Shown piece after piece: positions 27,536 through 36,585 of a stretch of DNA of 64,000 nucleotides. Under the pieces are notes generated by a model. It had not been told where the DNA came from and did no database searches. It worked only from the letters and a program-made list of their open reading frames with translations. The translations under genes and the position numbers were made by a program. Position 1 is the first letter of the stretch, and every line of letters begins with the position of its first letter. The stretch is taken from the NCBI RefSeq assembly GCF_001422885.1, contig NZ_LMMZ01000012.1, positions 312,388-376,387 on the forward strand. Direction: 5' to 3'. This stretch comes from Methylobacterium sp. Leaf104 (GTDB lineage Bacteria > Pseudomonadota > Alphaproteobacteria > Rhizobiales > Beijerinckiaceae).

Positions 27536-29731
27536 ATGCCTTCCGCTCCCCGCCCGTTCGCCGCCACGCGGCGGCCCCTGCCGACCGGCCTTCTCCTGCT
27601 CCTCGCCACCGGGACCGCCGTGCAGGCCCAGGGCGCTTCGGACCAGGCGGCGTCGCCGTCCGCCGTCACCCTCGAGGAACTCAGCGTGGCCGGTCTGGGC
27701 AACGGACTCGCCACCGTCGGCTACCAGCCCAGGCGCTCGACCTTCGGGGCGGGCGCCGACACCGCGATCCTCGACACGCCGGCCAACATCGCCGTGGTCT
27801 CCGCCGGGGTGCTGCGCGACCAGCGCGTGATCTCGCTCGACGAAGCCCTGCGCAACGTCAGCGGCATCGCCCAGACCAACAGCGTCGGCGGCACGCAGGA
27901 GGCGGTGGTGCGGCGCGGCTTCGGCACCTTCCGCGACGACTCGATCCTGCGGGACGGGCGCCGCACCGTCCTGCAGCAGAACTTCAGCTACGCCATCGAG
28001 CGCGTGGAGGTGCTCAAGGGCCCGGCCTCGCTCCTCTACGGCATCACCGACCCGGGCGGCCTGATCAACCTCGTCTCGAAGCGGCCCGAGTTCACCGCGC
28101 ACGGCTCGCTCAACCTCACGGGGACGAGTTTCGACGGCGGCCTCGTGCAGGGCGACCTCACCGGACCGATCGCGGGCACCAACCTCGCCTACCGGATGGT
28201 GGCCGACATCCAGAGCTACGCCTACTGGCGCAATTTCGGCCATCTCAGCCGGCAGGTCGTGGCCCCCTCGCTGACCTGGCAGGGCGACGACACCACCGTG
28301 ACGGTGGGCTACGAGTTCGGCCATTACCGCGTGCCCTACGATCGCGGCACGATCTTCGATCCCCGCACCGGGCGCGCCTTGCGGGTGGCGCGCGACCGCC
28401 GCTTCGACGAACGTTCGAGCGAGCACGCGGCCACCAGCCATCTCGCCACCCTCGACGTCGACCACCGCTTCGACAACGCCTGGAAGCTCCATTTCGGCTA
28501 CACCTACTCCCATCTCGGCTACGACGAGGACCAGATCCGGCCGGTCACCTACTTCCCGGCCACCGGCCTCCTCACCCGCCGGGCCGACGGCACCCGCAAC
28601 GCGGACTTCAACGCCCACGTCGCCCGCCTCGACCTGACCGGCAGCTTCGACGCCTTCGGCCTGCGCAACGACCTCCTGGCCGGGGTGACCTACGAGAACA
28701 TCGACTACGGCCGGCCCGACATCATCCGGGGTCCGAACCGGGCGGGGTTCAACCCGTTCCGGCCGGTCTACGGCAGCCTCGCGGCGGTGTCGGTGATCTC
28801 GCCCGCCGACAGCAACCTGCGCGAACGCTTAGTGAATACCAGCCTCTATCTGCAGGACTCGCTCCACCTCACCGACCAGTGGATCCTGGTGGCCGGGGTC
28901 AGCGCGCAGATCTTCGACCAGTTCGGCGCCAAGGGGACGCCGGCGGTGGCCTATACCGACATCGACGGGGTGCGGGTCCTGCCGCGGGTCGGCCTCGTCT
29001 ACAAGCTCGCTCCCAACCTTTCGCTCTACGGCAGCTACGCGCAATCCTTCAAACCCAACACGTCGCTGGCCAACATCGTCGGCGCCCTCCCGCCCGAGGA
29101 GGGTGCGGCCTTCGAGGTCGGCGTGAAGGCGGACGTCGCCGCCGGACTCACGGTGACGGGCGCGATGTTCGACATCGACAAGGCGAACGTGCTGGTGACG
29201 CAGGTCAACGGCCAGGGCCTCACCGTGGCGACCACCGCCGGCAAGGTGCGCTCGCGCGGGTTCGAGCTCGACGTCGCCGGCCAGATCCTGCCCGACTGGG
29301 CGGTGATCGCCAGCTACGGTTTCACCCAGGCGGAAGTCACCCAGGACCCGGTGCTGGCGGGCAAGCAACTCCTCAACACCCCGCGGGTCACCGCCTCGGC
29401 CTTTCTCACGCACCAGTTCGGCGCGATCGCCGAGGCGACCGAGTTCGGCGCGACGCGCCTCGGCGCGGGATTCCTGGAAGCGGGCTTCGGCGCACGCTAT
29501 GTCGGCGCCCGACCGGGGGACGCCGCCAACAGCTTCTCCCTGCCCGAATACGTCGTCTGCGACGCGTTCCTCGCCTACAACACCCAGGTGAACGGCTTGC
29601 CGACCACGCTCCAGCTCAATCTCAAGAACCTGTTCGACCGCACCTATTATCCCTCCTCGGGCGGCAGCAACCTGCTGGTGGCGGTGGGCGAGCCCTTCCA
29701 GGCCCTGGTGACCGCACGGGTGGCGTGGTGA
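27536..29731 (+). CDS. TonB-dependent siderophore receptor (second paralogue)
   Basis: 731 residues, alignable with the preceding receptor over nearly its whole length; long blocks such as 'DDTTVTVGYEF' and 'LPTTLQLNLKNLF' are identical. It has its own signal peptide (ending 'GTAVQAQG'), plug and barrel, and the same 'TARVAW' C-terminus. The N-terminal 60 residues and the extracellular loops differ most, suggesting a different siderophore. ATG 27536 is chosen because it begins a good signal peptide; an earlier in-frame ATG at 27395 would add about 47 atypical residues. The stop overlaps the next GTG start. Confidence 0.92.
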   Translation: MPSAPRPFAATRRPLPTGLLLLLATGTAVQAQGASDQAASPSAVTLEELSVAGLGNGLATVGYQPRRSTFGAGADTAILDTPANIAVVSAGVLRDQRVISLDEALRNVSGIAQTNSVGGTQEAVVRRGFGTFRDDSILRDGRRTVLQQNFSYAIERVEVLKGPASLLYGITDPGGLINLVSKRPEFTAHGSLNLTGTSFDGGLVQGDLTGPIAGTNLAYRMVADIQSYAYWRNFGHLSRQVVAPSLTWQGDDTTVTVGYEFGHYRVPYDRGTIFDPRTGRALRVARDRRFDERSSEHAATSHLATLDVDHRFDNAWKLHFGYTYSHLGYDEDQIRPVTYFPATGLLTRRADGTRNADFNAHVARLDLTGSFDAFGLRNDLLAGVTYENIDYGRPDIIRGPNRAGFNPFRPVYGSLAAVSVISPADSNLRERLVNTSLYLQDSLHLTDQWILVAGVSAQIFDQFGAKGTPAVAYTDIDGVRVLPRVGLVYKLAPNLSLYGSYAQSFKPNTSLANIVGALPPEEGAAFEVGVKADVAAGLTVTGAMFDIDKANVLVTQVNGQGLTVATTAGKVRSRGFELDVAGQILPDWAVIASYGFTQAEVTQDPVLAGKQLLNTPRVTASAFLTHQFGAIAEATEFGATRLGAGFLEAGFGARYVGARPGDAANSFSLPEYVVCDAFLAYNTQVNGLPTTLQLNLKNLFDRTYYPSSGGSNLLVAVGEPFQALVTARVAW

Positions 29732-30978
29732 GGCACCTGCGCGCCGTCCTGTTCCAGCTGCACTGGCTGCTGGGGCTCGGGGCCGGGTTGATCCTGGCCG
29801 TGGCGGGCGTCACCGGCGCCCTCCTGAGCTACGAGGACGCCATCGGCGAAGCCTTCGACGCGGACCTGATCCGGGTCGCCCCCCGGGCGGAGGATCCGCT
29901 CACGCCGGATGCCCTCCTGGCCCGCTTCCATGCCCAGCGTCCCGACACGGTGGCGAACCTCACGCTCTCGGCCGAGCCCGGCACCGCCGCGATGGTGCGG
30001 CTCGGGCGCGATCCCGCCACCGGCCAGCGGCCGCCCTCCCTCTACCTCGACCCGTATGACGGCACCGTACGGGGCGCAGCGCGGATGGAGGAGACCTTCG
30101 TTACCATCCGGCGCCTGCACCGATGGCTGCTCCTGCCCGGCGACGGCAAGGGCTGGGGCCGGACCCTGACCGGCGCGAGCGTCATCGCGCTCCTCGTGCT
30201 GCTCTGCACCGGTCTCTACCTGCGCTGGCCGAAGGTGATGTCCCTGCGGATCTGGCTGAAGCCCCATCTCCGGCAATGGGGCCGGCCGACCTACTGGTCG
30301 CTGCATTCGGTGGCCGGAACCTGGGTGCTGCCGGTCTACCTCGTCATTGCCCTGAGCGGGCTGTGGTGGTCCTTCGACGGCTATCGCGAGGTCGTCACCG
30401 CCCTCCTCACCCGCGGCGAGACCATCACCCGGATGGCGGACGGCAAACCGCCGGCAGAGAAGACGAACGGGCTGGCCGCCGGTCGGAGGGACGCCGCGGC
30501 GAAGGGAGAGGTTGCAGGTGGGGGCCGTCGAACGGATGAGGGGCTGGGCAGCGCAGGGGCGCCGTCGCTCGACGCCGCCTGGTCGGCCTTCCGCACGGCG
30601 GATGACGGACACTTCACCCGTGCCACCCTGCTCCTGCCCGCGGGCCTCACCGGGCCGGTGCGCATCCGCTCCGAGAATCGGAACGGATGGCGCGACGACA
30701 CACGGATCGAGGCATCCAGCGGGCGCATCCTCGTGCGCGAGATCGGAGGGGAGCGCCCGCTCGGCGTCCGCATCGCCGCCAACATGCTCGACGTGCACAG
30801 CGGGCGCATCTTCGGCCTCCTCGGGCCGCCGATCTTCCTCGTCGCGGCCCTGCTGATGCCGCTCTTCCTGGTGACGGGACTTCTGCTCTACATCGGGCGC
30901 CGCGCGGCGAAGGCACGGCGGCGCGTGCAAGCGGGGACGGGCCGCACCGCGAGCTCCGCACTCAGCCCGCGCGCTTGA
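29728..30978 (+). CDS. PepSY-associated TM-helix protein (siderophore-linked iron reductase-like)
   Basis: 416 residues with four membrane helices: one at the N-terminus ('WLLGLGAGLILAVAGVTGALLSY'), two in the middle and one near the end, separated by PepSY-type periplasmic regions. Conserved His residues in helices ('LHWLLG', 'RRLHRWLL', 'LHSVAG', 'LDVHSG') match the PiuB/PepSY_TM family, whose members are thought to reduce ferric siderophores at the inner membrane. A low-complexity charged insertion lies around residues 245-285. GTG at 29728 overlaps the receptor stop (GTGA), which ties it to siderophore uptake. Confidence 0.85.
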   Translation: MRHLRAVLFQLHWLLGLGAGLILAVAGVTGALLSYEDAIGEAFDADLIRVAPRAEDPLTPDALLARFHAQRPDTVANLTLSAEPGTAAMVRLGRDPATGQRPPSLYLDPYDGTVRGAARMEETFVTIRRLHRWLLLPGDGKGWGRTLTGASVIALLVLLCTGLYLRWPKVMSLRIWLKPHLRQWGRPTYWSLHSVAGTWVLPVYLVIALSGLWWSFDGYREVVTALLTRGETITRMADGKPPAEKTNGLAAGRRDAAAKGEVAGGGRRTDEGLGSAGAPSLDAAWSAFRTADDGHFTRATLLLPAGLTGPVRIRSENRNGWRDDTRIEASSGRILVREIGGERPLGVRIAANMLDVHSGRIFGLLGPPIFLVAALLMPLFLVTGLLLYIGRRAAKARRRVQAGTGRTASSALSPRA

Positions 30979-31050
30979 CCCCCCGACCGGTTTTCGACAG
31001 GTTCCGCCGCCACAGCTCCCGACCCCGACCGCTGCAACTCCTGAGATCCG

Positions 31051-32064
31051 ATGTCGTCTGGCGACGAATCCACCGTTCCGCCCGCCGCATCCGCGCCCGA
31101 GCGACGCTTCACGATCTGCCGCGAGGACGAGCCGGTGCCGCCCGCGATCGCCGGCCCCATCGCGGCGATCGGCAATTTCGACGGGGTGCATCTCGGCCAC
31201 CGCGCCCTGATCGCCGCCGTCCGCGAGACTGCCCGGGCGGCCGCCCGCCCGGCGGTCGCCCTCACCTTCGAGCCGCATCCGCGCGCCTATTTCGCGCCAC
31301 ATCTCCCCATGTTCCGCCTCACAGACGCGGACGCCAAGGAGATCGTCTTCGCCCATCTCGGCCTCGACGGGCTGATCGTGCGCCGCTTCGACGCGAGCTT
31401 GGCGGGGACCAGTGCGCGCGAGTTCGTCGAGAGATTGCTGGTGCGCGACCTCGGGGTGGCCGGGGTCGTCATCGGCCACGACTTCCATTTCGGACGAGGC
31501 CGCGAGGGTACGCCTGCCTTGCTCGCCGACCTCTGTGCGCAGGCGGGCCTGAGCTGCCGCATCATTCCGCCCGTGGGCCTGAGCGCGGGGGCGGAGCCGG
31601 TCTCGTCGAGCGCGATCCGGGCGGCCCTGGCCGAGGGCGTGGTGGCCCGGGCCAATGCCCTCCTGGGCTACCGCTGGTTCGTCTCCGGCAAGGTCCGCCA
31701 CGGCGACAAGCGCGGGCGCACCCTCGGCTATCCCACCGCCAACGTGGCGCTGACCGCCTGCAATCTCGCCCACGGCATCTATGCGGTCCGCGTGCGCCTG
31801 CCCGACGGCCGGGTGACGGACGGGGTCGCCAGCTACGGCCGGCGCCCGACCTTCGATGACGGCGCTCCGCTCCTGGAGGTCAACCTGTTCGACTTCTCCG
31901 GCGATCTCTATGGCCGGACGATCGCGGTGGAGTTCCTGGGCTACATCCGTGGCGAGGTCCGCTTCGACGGAGCGGAGGCCCTGATCGCCCAGATGCATCG
32001 CGACGCGGCGGAGGCCCGCCGGATCATCGCCGAGGACGTGGTGCCCTCGATGTTCGACGCCTGA
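31051..32064 (+). CDS. ribF: Bifunctional riboflavin kinase/FAD synthetase
   Basis: 337 residues. The N-terminal FMN adenylyltransferase has 'IGNFDGVHLGHRAL' and 'EPHPRAYF'; the C-terminal kinase has 'GRTLGYPTAN' and 'NLFDFSGDLYG'. It converts riboflavin to FMN and then FAD in the cytoplasm. A 30-residue N-terminal extension precedes the first domain. In many bacteria ribF lies beside ileS-lspA, but here it is about 16 kb away, next to the iron-uptake genes, and convergent with the cysteine-cluster gene. Confidence 0.96.
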   Translation: MSSGDESTVPPAASAPERRFTICREDEPVPPAIAGPIAAIGNFDGVHLGHRALIAAVRETARAAARPAVALTFEPHPRAYFAPHLPMFRLTDADAKEIVFAHLGLDGLIVRRFDASLAGTSAREFVERLLVRDLGVAGVVIGHDFHFGRGREGTPALLADLCAQAGLSCRIIPPVGLSAGAEPVSSSAIRAALAEGVVARANALLGYRWFVSGKVRHGDKRGRTLGYPTANVALTACNLAHGIYAVRVRLPDGRVTDGVASYGRRPTFDDGAPLLEVNLFDFSGDLYGRTIAVEFLGYIRGEVRFDGAEALIAQMHRDAAEARRIIAEDVVPSMFDA

Positions 32065-32115
32065 TCCGATGGTGGTCCGATCACCGGGACCGCCCGGATC
32101 CGGCCTGCGGCGCGT

Positions 32116-32667
32116 TCAGTCCGCGTCGTCCTCGGTCTCGGGTGTGCGATTGGGCCAGGTCACGATCCGGTCGAGGAGTTCGTCGGCTGTGAACTCCTCC
32201 TCGTTGCCCGACACACGGCCCCGCACGGAGATGCCGGCCTCGTGCACGCTGGCGGCGCGGCCGGAGACGAGGGGATGCCAGTCGTAGAGGTCGCGGCCCT
32301 CGCGGATCAGGCGATAGGCGCAGGTCGGCGGCAGCCACGGGATCGTACGGACAGCTTCCGGCGTCAGGCGCACGCAGTCGGGCACCCGCTTCTGGCGCCG
32401 GGCATAGTCCCGGCAGCGGCAGCCATGGCCGTCGAGGAGGGTGCAGCCGACATCGGTGTGGTAGACTTCCGCCGTGTCCTCGTCCTCGAGCTTGAGGAGG
32501 CAGCAGCGGCCGCAGCCGTCGCACAGGCTCTCCCACTCAGCCGGCGACATCGCCTCCAGGCTCTTGGTCCGCCAGAACGGCTCCGAGGCCGGAGCGGAGC
32601 TCTTGGACGGTGCGGTTTCTGGAAAGGCCCGCGGCGTTGGGGAACGCGCGGCCGAGCGGTCCCGCAT
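32116..32667 (-). CDS. YcgN-family cysteine-cluster protein
   Basis: 183 residues. The metal-binding signature '[11 protein letters not shown]' is followed by '[14 protein letters not shown]' and '[11 protein letters not shown]', the UPF0260/YcgN pattern of a Zn- or Fe-S-binding 'zinc/iron-chelating' domain. 'DWHPLVSG' is another conserved block. The start is put at 32667; an N-terminal stretch of about 30 residues before the conserved region is variable. The biochemical function of the family is not established. It is convergent with ribF and divergent from the PBP gene. Confidence 0.85.
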   Translation of the reverse strand: MRDRSAARSPTPRAFPETAPSKSSAPASEPFWRTKSLEAMSPAEWESLCDGCGRCCLLKLEDEDTAEVYHTDVGCTLLDGHGCRCRDYARRQKRVPDCVRLTPEAVRTIPWLPPTCAYRLIREGRDLYDWHPLVSGRAASVHEAGISVRGRVSGNEEEFTADELLDRIVTWPNRTPETEDDAD

Positions 32668-32970
32668 GGGGAACACCTTGGGCTGGGAGCGGCGAGAATC
32701 CGGGTGATCCGCCCCTGTGCCGCAACGCGGAGCCCGGAGCAAGCGTTGCCGGCGCAGGGCATGACGCCACGCGCGGGGTCGGACTTCCCACGCCACTGGC
32801 CCGCCCCATTCCGGCATCAAGGCTAAGAACAGGTTATGGCCTGCGGCGGCGGGACGCTTGCCCTTGTCGAGCGTTCCCGTCAACGAAGCCTCGCGGCGGG
32901 TCGCAGGTGTTGGTAGGATCGCGCGGATCGGCGTCGTGCCGGATCAGGGTGCGGAAGGACTGGAACTCAG
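32668..32970. other. Divergent region between the YcgN and PBP genes
   Basis: About 300 bases. It remains open in the minus frame continuous with the YcgN gene up to a TTG at 32883, but that extension lacks conserved features. It contains short matches to cobalamin-riboswitch words (near 32695-32730 and 32792-32799) whose order and spacing do not hold up. Promoters of both divergent genes must lie here. Confidence 0.4.
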
Positions 32971-35214
32971 GTGCGCCTGCCCAAAGCGAAGTCCCTCACG
33001 ACACGGATCAAGCGCGCCGCCCTTGCCTTCGATGCCTGGGTGAACGCCAGCCTGTACGATGGCAGCCGCTCGGCCGGCGAGACCTACGAGCGCTTCCAGG
33101 AGCGCATGAACGTCTTCGCGGTTCGGGGCTGGAAGCGGTTCGCCCTCGACCTGACCAGCGAGGGGGTGACTCTCGGTACCGGCGGCGCCGTGCTGATGCT
33201 GGCTCTGGCGCAGCCCGCCTTCAACCTCACCAGCGACAACTGGCTGAAGGCCCAGGACCTCGCCGTGACCTTCCTCGACCGCTACGGCACGGAGGTCGGA
33301 CGGCGGGGCATCAAGCACGACGACTCGCTGAAGCTCGACGACTTCCCCGACATCATGATCAAGGCCCTGGTCTCGACGGAAGACCGGCGCTTCTACGAGC
33401 ACTGGGGCATCGATCCCATCGGCACCGCCCGCGCCCTGGTGTCGAATTCGCGCGGCGGCGGCAACACCCAGGGCGGCTCGTCGATCACGCAGCAGCTCGC
33501 CAAGAACCTGTTCCTCACCAACGAGCGCTCCCTCGAGCGCAAGGTCAACGAGGCCTTCCTGGCGCTCTGGCTGGAGAGCCACCTCTCCAAGAACGAGATC
33601 CTGAAGCTCTACCTCGACCGGGCCTACATGGGCGGCGGCACCTTCGGCGCCGTGGCGGCGGCGGACTATTATTTCGGCAAGCCGCTCAAGGACATCACCC
33701 TGGCCGAGGCGGCGATGCTCGCCGGCCTGTTCAAGGCGCCGACGAAGTACGCGCCCCACGTGAACCTGCCGGCGGCGCGCGCCCGCGCGGCCGACGTGCT
33801 GCACAACATGGTCGAGGCCGGCTTCCTCACGGAAGGTCAGATCCAGACCGCCCTGCGCAATCCGGCGACGCCGGTGACCCGGACGCGCGACATCACGGCT
33901 GACTACTACCTCGATTGGGCGTTCGGCGAGATCAAGCAGATGGCCGATGCCGGCCGCTTCCGCAACGACCGCGTCCTCACCGTGAAGACGCCCCTCGACC
34001 TGACCATTCAGCGTCGGGCAGACGAGGCGGTGCAGAACACCCTGCGCCGCTTCGGCGACCAGTACGAGGTCGACGAGGCCGCCATGGTGATCCTCGATCC
34101 CGACGGCGCCCTGCGAGCGATGGTCGGCGGCGCCGATTACGGCGAGAGCCAGTTCAACCGCGCCACCGATGCGCTCCGCCAGCCCGGCTCGTCCTTCAAG
34201 CCCTACGTCTACGCCGCCGGTCTAGCCGCAGGCCTCTACCGCCCGGATACCCGCGTCGTCGACCGGCCCGTCTGCATCGGCAACTGGTGCCCGCAGAACT
34301 ACGGACGCTCGTTCTCGGGCGCTACGACGCTCACGGTCGCGGTGGCGAAATCCATCAACACCATTCCGATCCAGGTCTCGATCGCCTTGGGCAAAGCGAT
34401 GGGCATCTCCCACGAAGCGCGGGCGGCGGCCGCTGGACGCAAGAAGATCATCGAGACCGCCCACGCCATGGGCATCACCACGCAGTTGACCGACTCCGTC
34501 TCCCTGCCCATCGGTTCGGCGGAGGTGAACGTGATTGATCAGGCCGCTGGCTACGCCGTGTTCGCCAATGGCGGGCGCAGAGCCAAGCCCTACGCGGCCA
34601 TGGAGGTGCGCAACTCGTCCGGCGATCTGATCTACCGCCACGCCGACGAGCAGGTGCAGCAGGTCCTCTCCACCCAGGTGGTCGCCGACATGAATTACAT
34701 GCTGACCAAGGTGGTGGAGGAGGGTACGGGCAAGCGCGCGGCGCTGGAGGGCATCAAGGTCGCCGGCAAGTCCGGCACCACGAACGCCTATCGCGACGCC
34801 TGGTTCGTCGGCTACACGGGCAATTACGTCGGTGCCGTCTGGTTCGGCAACGACGACCACACATCCACCAACAAGATGACCGGCGGCTCGCTCCCCGCCA
34901 TGACCTGGCACGACGTGATGGAAGTCGCTCATCAGGGCATCGAGCTGAAGCCGATGCCCGGTCTGAAGGATCCGGGGCGCGCGGTGGCACAGTCGAGCCA
35001 GAGCGCGGCGCCGGTCAACGCGGCGGCGAGTGCGGCCGGCAAGCTCTCCCGGCGCTCCTTCGAGGTCATCGGCAGCATGAACGGGCTGTTCCGCCAAGTG
35101 GAGAAAACCTCCGCCAAGGCGCCCGAGAAGACCTCGGCCCTCGAGCCGATGCACGCGCCCGGCGCGGTGGCCGAGGGGGTCCGCGCCGTCGGCGGCCGCA
35201 TGGGCACACCGTAA
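32971..35214 (+). CDS. Penicillin-binding protein 1A (bifunctional class A PBP)
   Basis: 747 residues. After a short cytoplasmic part and one membrane anchor (about 67-90), the GT51 glycosyltransferase domain shows 'STEDRRFYEHWGID' and 'GGSSITQQLAKNLFL' (about 167). The transpeptidase domain has the catalytic 'SSFKP' (near 406), 'SIN' and 'KSGTT' (near 599). It polymerises and crosslinks peptidoglycan in the periplasm. The C-terminal ~80 residues are Ala/Lys-rich. The start is GTG 32971, with GGAA-type ribosome binding upstream. A gene for a DUF1214 protein follows after a few bases. Confidence 0.95.
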   Translation: MRLPKAKSLTTRIKRAALAFDAWVNASLYDGSRSAGETYERFQERMNVFAVRGWKRFALDLTSEGVTLGTGGAVLMLALAQPAFNLTSDNWLKAQDLAVTFLDRYGTEVGRRGIKHDDSLKLDDFPDIMIKALVSTEDRRFYEHWGIDPIGTARALVSNSRGGGNTQGGSSITQQLAKNLFLTNERSLERKVNEAFLALWLESHLSKNEILKLYLDRAYMGGGTFGAVAAADYYFGKPLKDITLAEAAMLAGLFKAPTKYAPHVNLPAARARAADVLHNMVEAGFLTEGQIQTALRNPATPVTRTRDITADYYLDWAFGEIKQMADAGRFRNDRVLTVKTPLDLTIQRRADEAVQNTLRRFGDQYEVDEAAMVILDPDGALRAMVGGADYGESQFNRATDALRQPGSSFKPYVYAAGLAAGLYRPDTRVVDRPVCIGNWCPQNYGRSFSGATTLTVAVAKSINTIPIQVSIALGKAMGISHEARAAAAGRKKIIETAHAMGITTQLTDSVSLPIGSAEVNVIDQAAGYAVFANGGRRAKPYAAMEVRNSSGDLIYRHADEQVQQVLSTQVVADMNYMLTKVVEEGTGKRAALEGIKVAGKSGTTNAYRDAWFVGYTGNYVGAVWFGNDDHTSTNKMTGGSLPAMTWHDVMEVAHQGIELKPMPGLKDPGRAVAQSSQSAAPVNAAASAAGKLSRRSFEVIGSMNGLFRQVEKTSAKAPEKTSALEPMHAPGAVAEGVRAVGGRMGTP

Positions 35215-35223
35215 GCGGCGATC

Positions 35224-35952
35224 ATGCGCATGACATTGGCCGAGACGGTCGTCGCGCGGTTGCGCCCGGACCAGACCCGAACGCCCTCCTCTGCAACCAC
35301 GAGCCCGGGGGGCGATGCCAAGGCAGGCGAGCGCACGATGCACGTGCTGCGGCAGGGAGTGCACCGGGCCTCGATCCTGTCCCTGGTGCTCTATGCCCTC
35401 GCCCTCGGCGCGGGGATCGGCCTTGTCACCGCCGATTATGCTACGCGCGGCGGCTATCCCTTCGGCGGCGTCAGGGTCGGGGCTTGGACAGCGTGGCCGA
35501 AAGTCGGCTCGGTGGGCGCCGACCCCTACAGCCGGGCGGTCAATGCCCGGCGGGGCGAAATCCCTCTCGCGGTCGGCGAGGGCATGCTTCTCACAGCGGA
35601 GCAGGACGAGTCCGGCCGCGGGCTCGACGCCACCTGCACCTACCGGGTGGCGGGGGTGACACCGCCGGCCCGCGCCTGGACCGTGACGGTGGCCGGGCGC
35701 GGCCCGCGCGATTCGGAGGCCGCGCCGATGCGTGAGGGCTTCACCGCCACCGAGATCCTGCGCGAGACCGACGGGCAGTTCGTGATCACCCTGTCGCCCG
35801 AGGTGCAGGCAGGCAATTGGCTGCCGATGCCGCGCGCCAAGGGGGCCGTGCGCCTGGCCCTGCGCCTCTACGACACGCCCGTGGCGGCCAGCGCGGGAAA
35901 CCTCGACCGCACCTCGGTGCCGGCCATCACCCGTACCGGATGCACCCCATGA
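35224..35952 (+). CDS. DUF1214-like envelope protein
   Basis: 242 residues with one N-terminal membrane helix ('ILSLVLYALALGAGIGLVTA') and an extracytoplasmic domain containing 'GADPYSRAVNARRGEIPLAVGEGM' and 'CTYRVAG', which resemble DUF1214. Family members are often encoded beside a DUF1254 partner, as here: the stop overlaps the start of the next gene (ATGA). An alternative start at 35338 (MHVLRQG) removes a 38-residue hydrophilic lead. Function of the domain is unknown; it may act in the envelope together with the next protein. Confidence 0.7.
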   Translation: MRMTLAETVVARLRPDQTRTPSSATTSPGGDAKAGERTMHVLRQGVHRASILSLVLYALALGAGIGLVTADYATRGGYPFGGVRVGAWTAWPKVGSVGADPYSRAVNARRGEIPLAVGEGMLLTAEQDESGRGLDATCTYRVAGVTPPARAWTVTVAGRGPRDSEAAPMREGFTATEILRETDGQFVITLSPEVQAGNWLPMPRAKGAVRLALRLYDTPVAASAGNLDRTSVPAITRTGCTP

Positions 35953-36545
35953 CGCCGCGGGGACGCTTTCTCGTCGCCACCCTGTCGGGGCTGGTGCTGG
36001 CTGGCCTGGTGCACGTGGCCACGGTGCTGCTCATCCCGGGTCTGGCGCAGTCCGACGCCTTGTCGCGGGCGCGCTCCGGAGAGAGCCTCGACCACCCCTT
36101 GGCAGTCAACACGGTGGCCACCGGCGACACCGCTCCGCCGATCGAGGCTTGGCTTCCGATTCCCGATCCTGCGGTGGCGGTCGGGCTCTGCGCCTACAAT
36201 CTCGGCGAGGGACCCATGCGCGTCTCGGCGCGCACCGGCACACTGATGCTGTCGCTCGCGGTGCACGGGCCGCGCGGCGCCTTCTACGCGGTGACCGATC
36301 AAGCGGCAGTCCGCGGCGCCCTAGACCTCGTGGTGCTCACACGGGCACAATATGACGAGGCGCTCGCCAATGCCGACGAGGACGAGGTCAGCCACGACGT
36401 CCGCATCGTCGCCGGTGAGGTCCGCGGATTCGTGGTCGTGCGTGTGATCGCGGCCCTGCCGAGCCAGCGCGCAGCGGCCGATGCAGCGGTGCAGGCGGTC
36501 TCTTGCACCGTCGACAGCCCCAGTGATGACAGGACCGGCGGCTGA
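35949..36545 (+). CDS. DUF1254-like envelope protein
   Basis: 198 residues, one N-terminal hydrophobic segment ('FLVATLSGLVLAGLVHVATVLLIPG') and a periplasmic domain with 'IPDPAVAVGLCAYNLGEGPMRVSA' and 'GAFYAVTDQAAV'. The size and pairing fit the short DUF1254 proteins found next to DUF1214 proteins in Rhizobiales. It is translationally coupled to the preceding gene by an ATGA overlap. Two Cys residues are present in the exported part. No biochemical role is known. Confidence 0.7.
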   Translation: MTPRGRFLVATLSGLVLAGLVHVATVLLIPGLAQSDALSRARSGESLDHPLAVNTVATGDTAPPIEAWLPIPDPAVAVGLCAYNLGEGPMRVSARTGTLMLSLAVHGPRGAFYAVTDQAAVRGALDLVVLTRAQYDEALANADEDEVSHDVRIVAGEVRGFVVVRVIAALPSQRAAADAAVQAVSCTVDSPSDDRTGG

Positions 36546-36585
36546 CGCCGCCACTCGTCGTCGACCTCGCGGCCGGAGGCCGCCC

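Noticed and set aside
32605..32830. Cobalamin-riboswitch-like words on the plus strand (GGGA...GGCGAGAATCCG, GCCGCAAC, GCCACTGG)
   Set aside because: The spacing between the elements is too long, the B12-box (GCCAGGAGACCTGCC-like) is missing, and the downstream gene is a penicillin-binding protein. A covariance search with the cobalamin family (RF00174) would settle it.
32668..32883. Possible remnant of a 2'-5' RNA ligase-like gene on the minus strand ('HNLFLALMP' start)
   Set aside because: Only a nine-residue resemblance near a TTG start, then unrelated Arg-rich translation running into the YcgN gene; too little to call a pseudogene.
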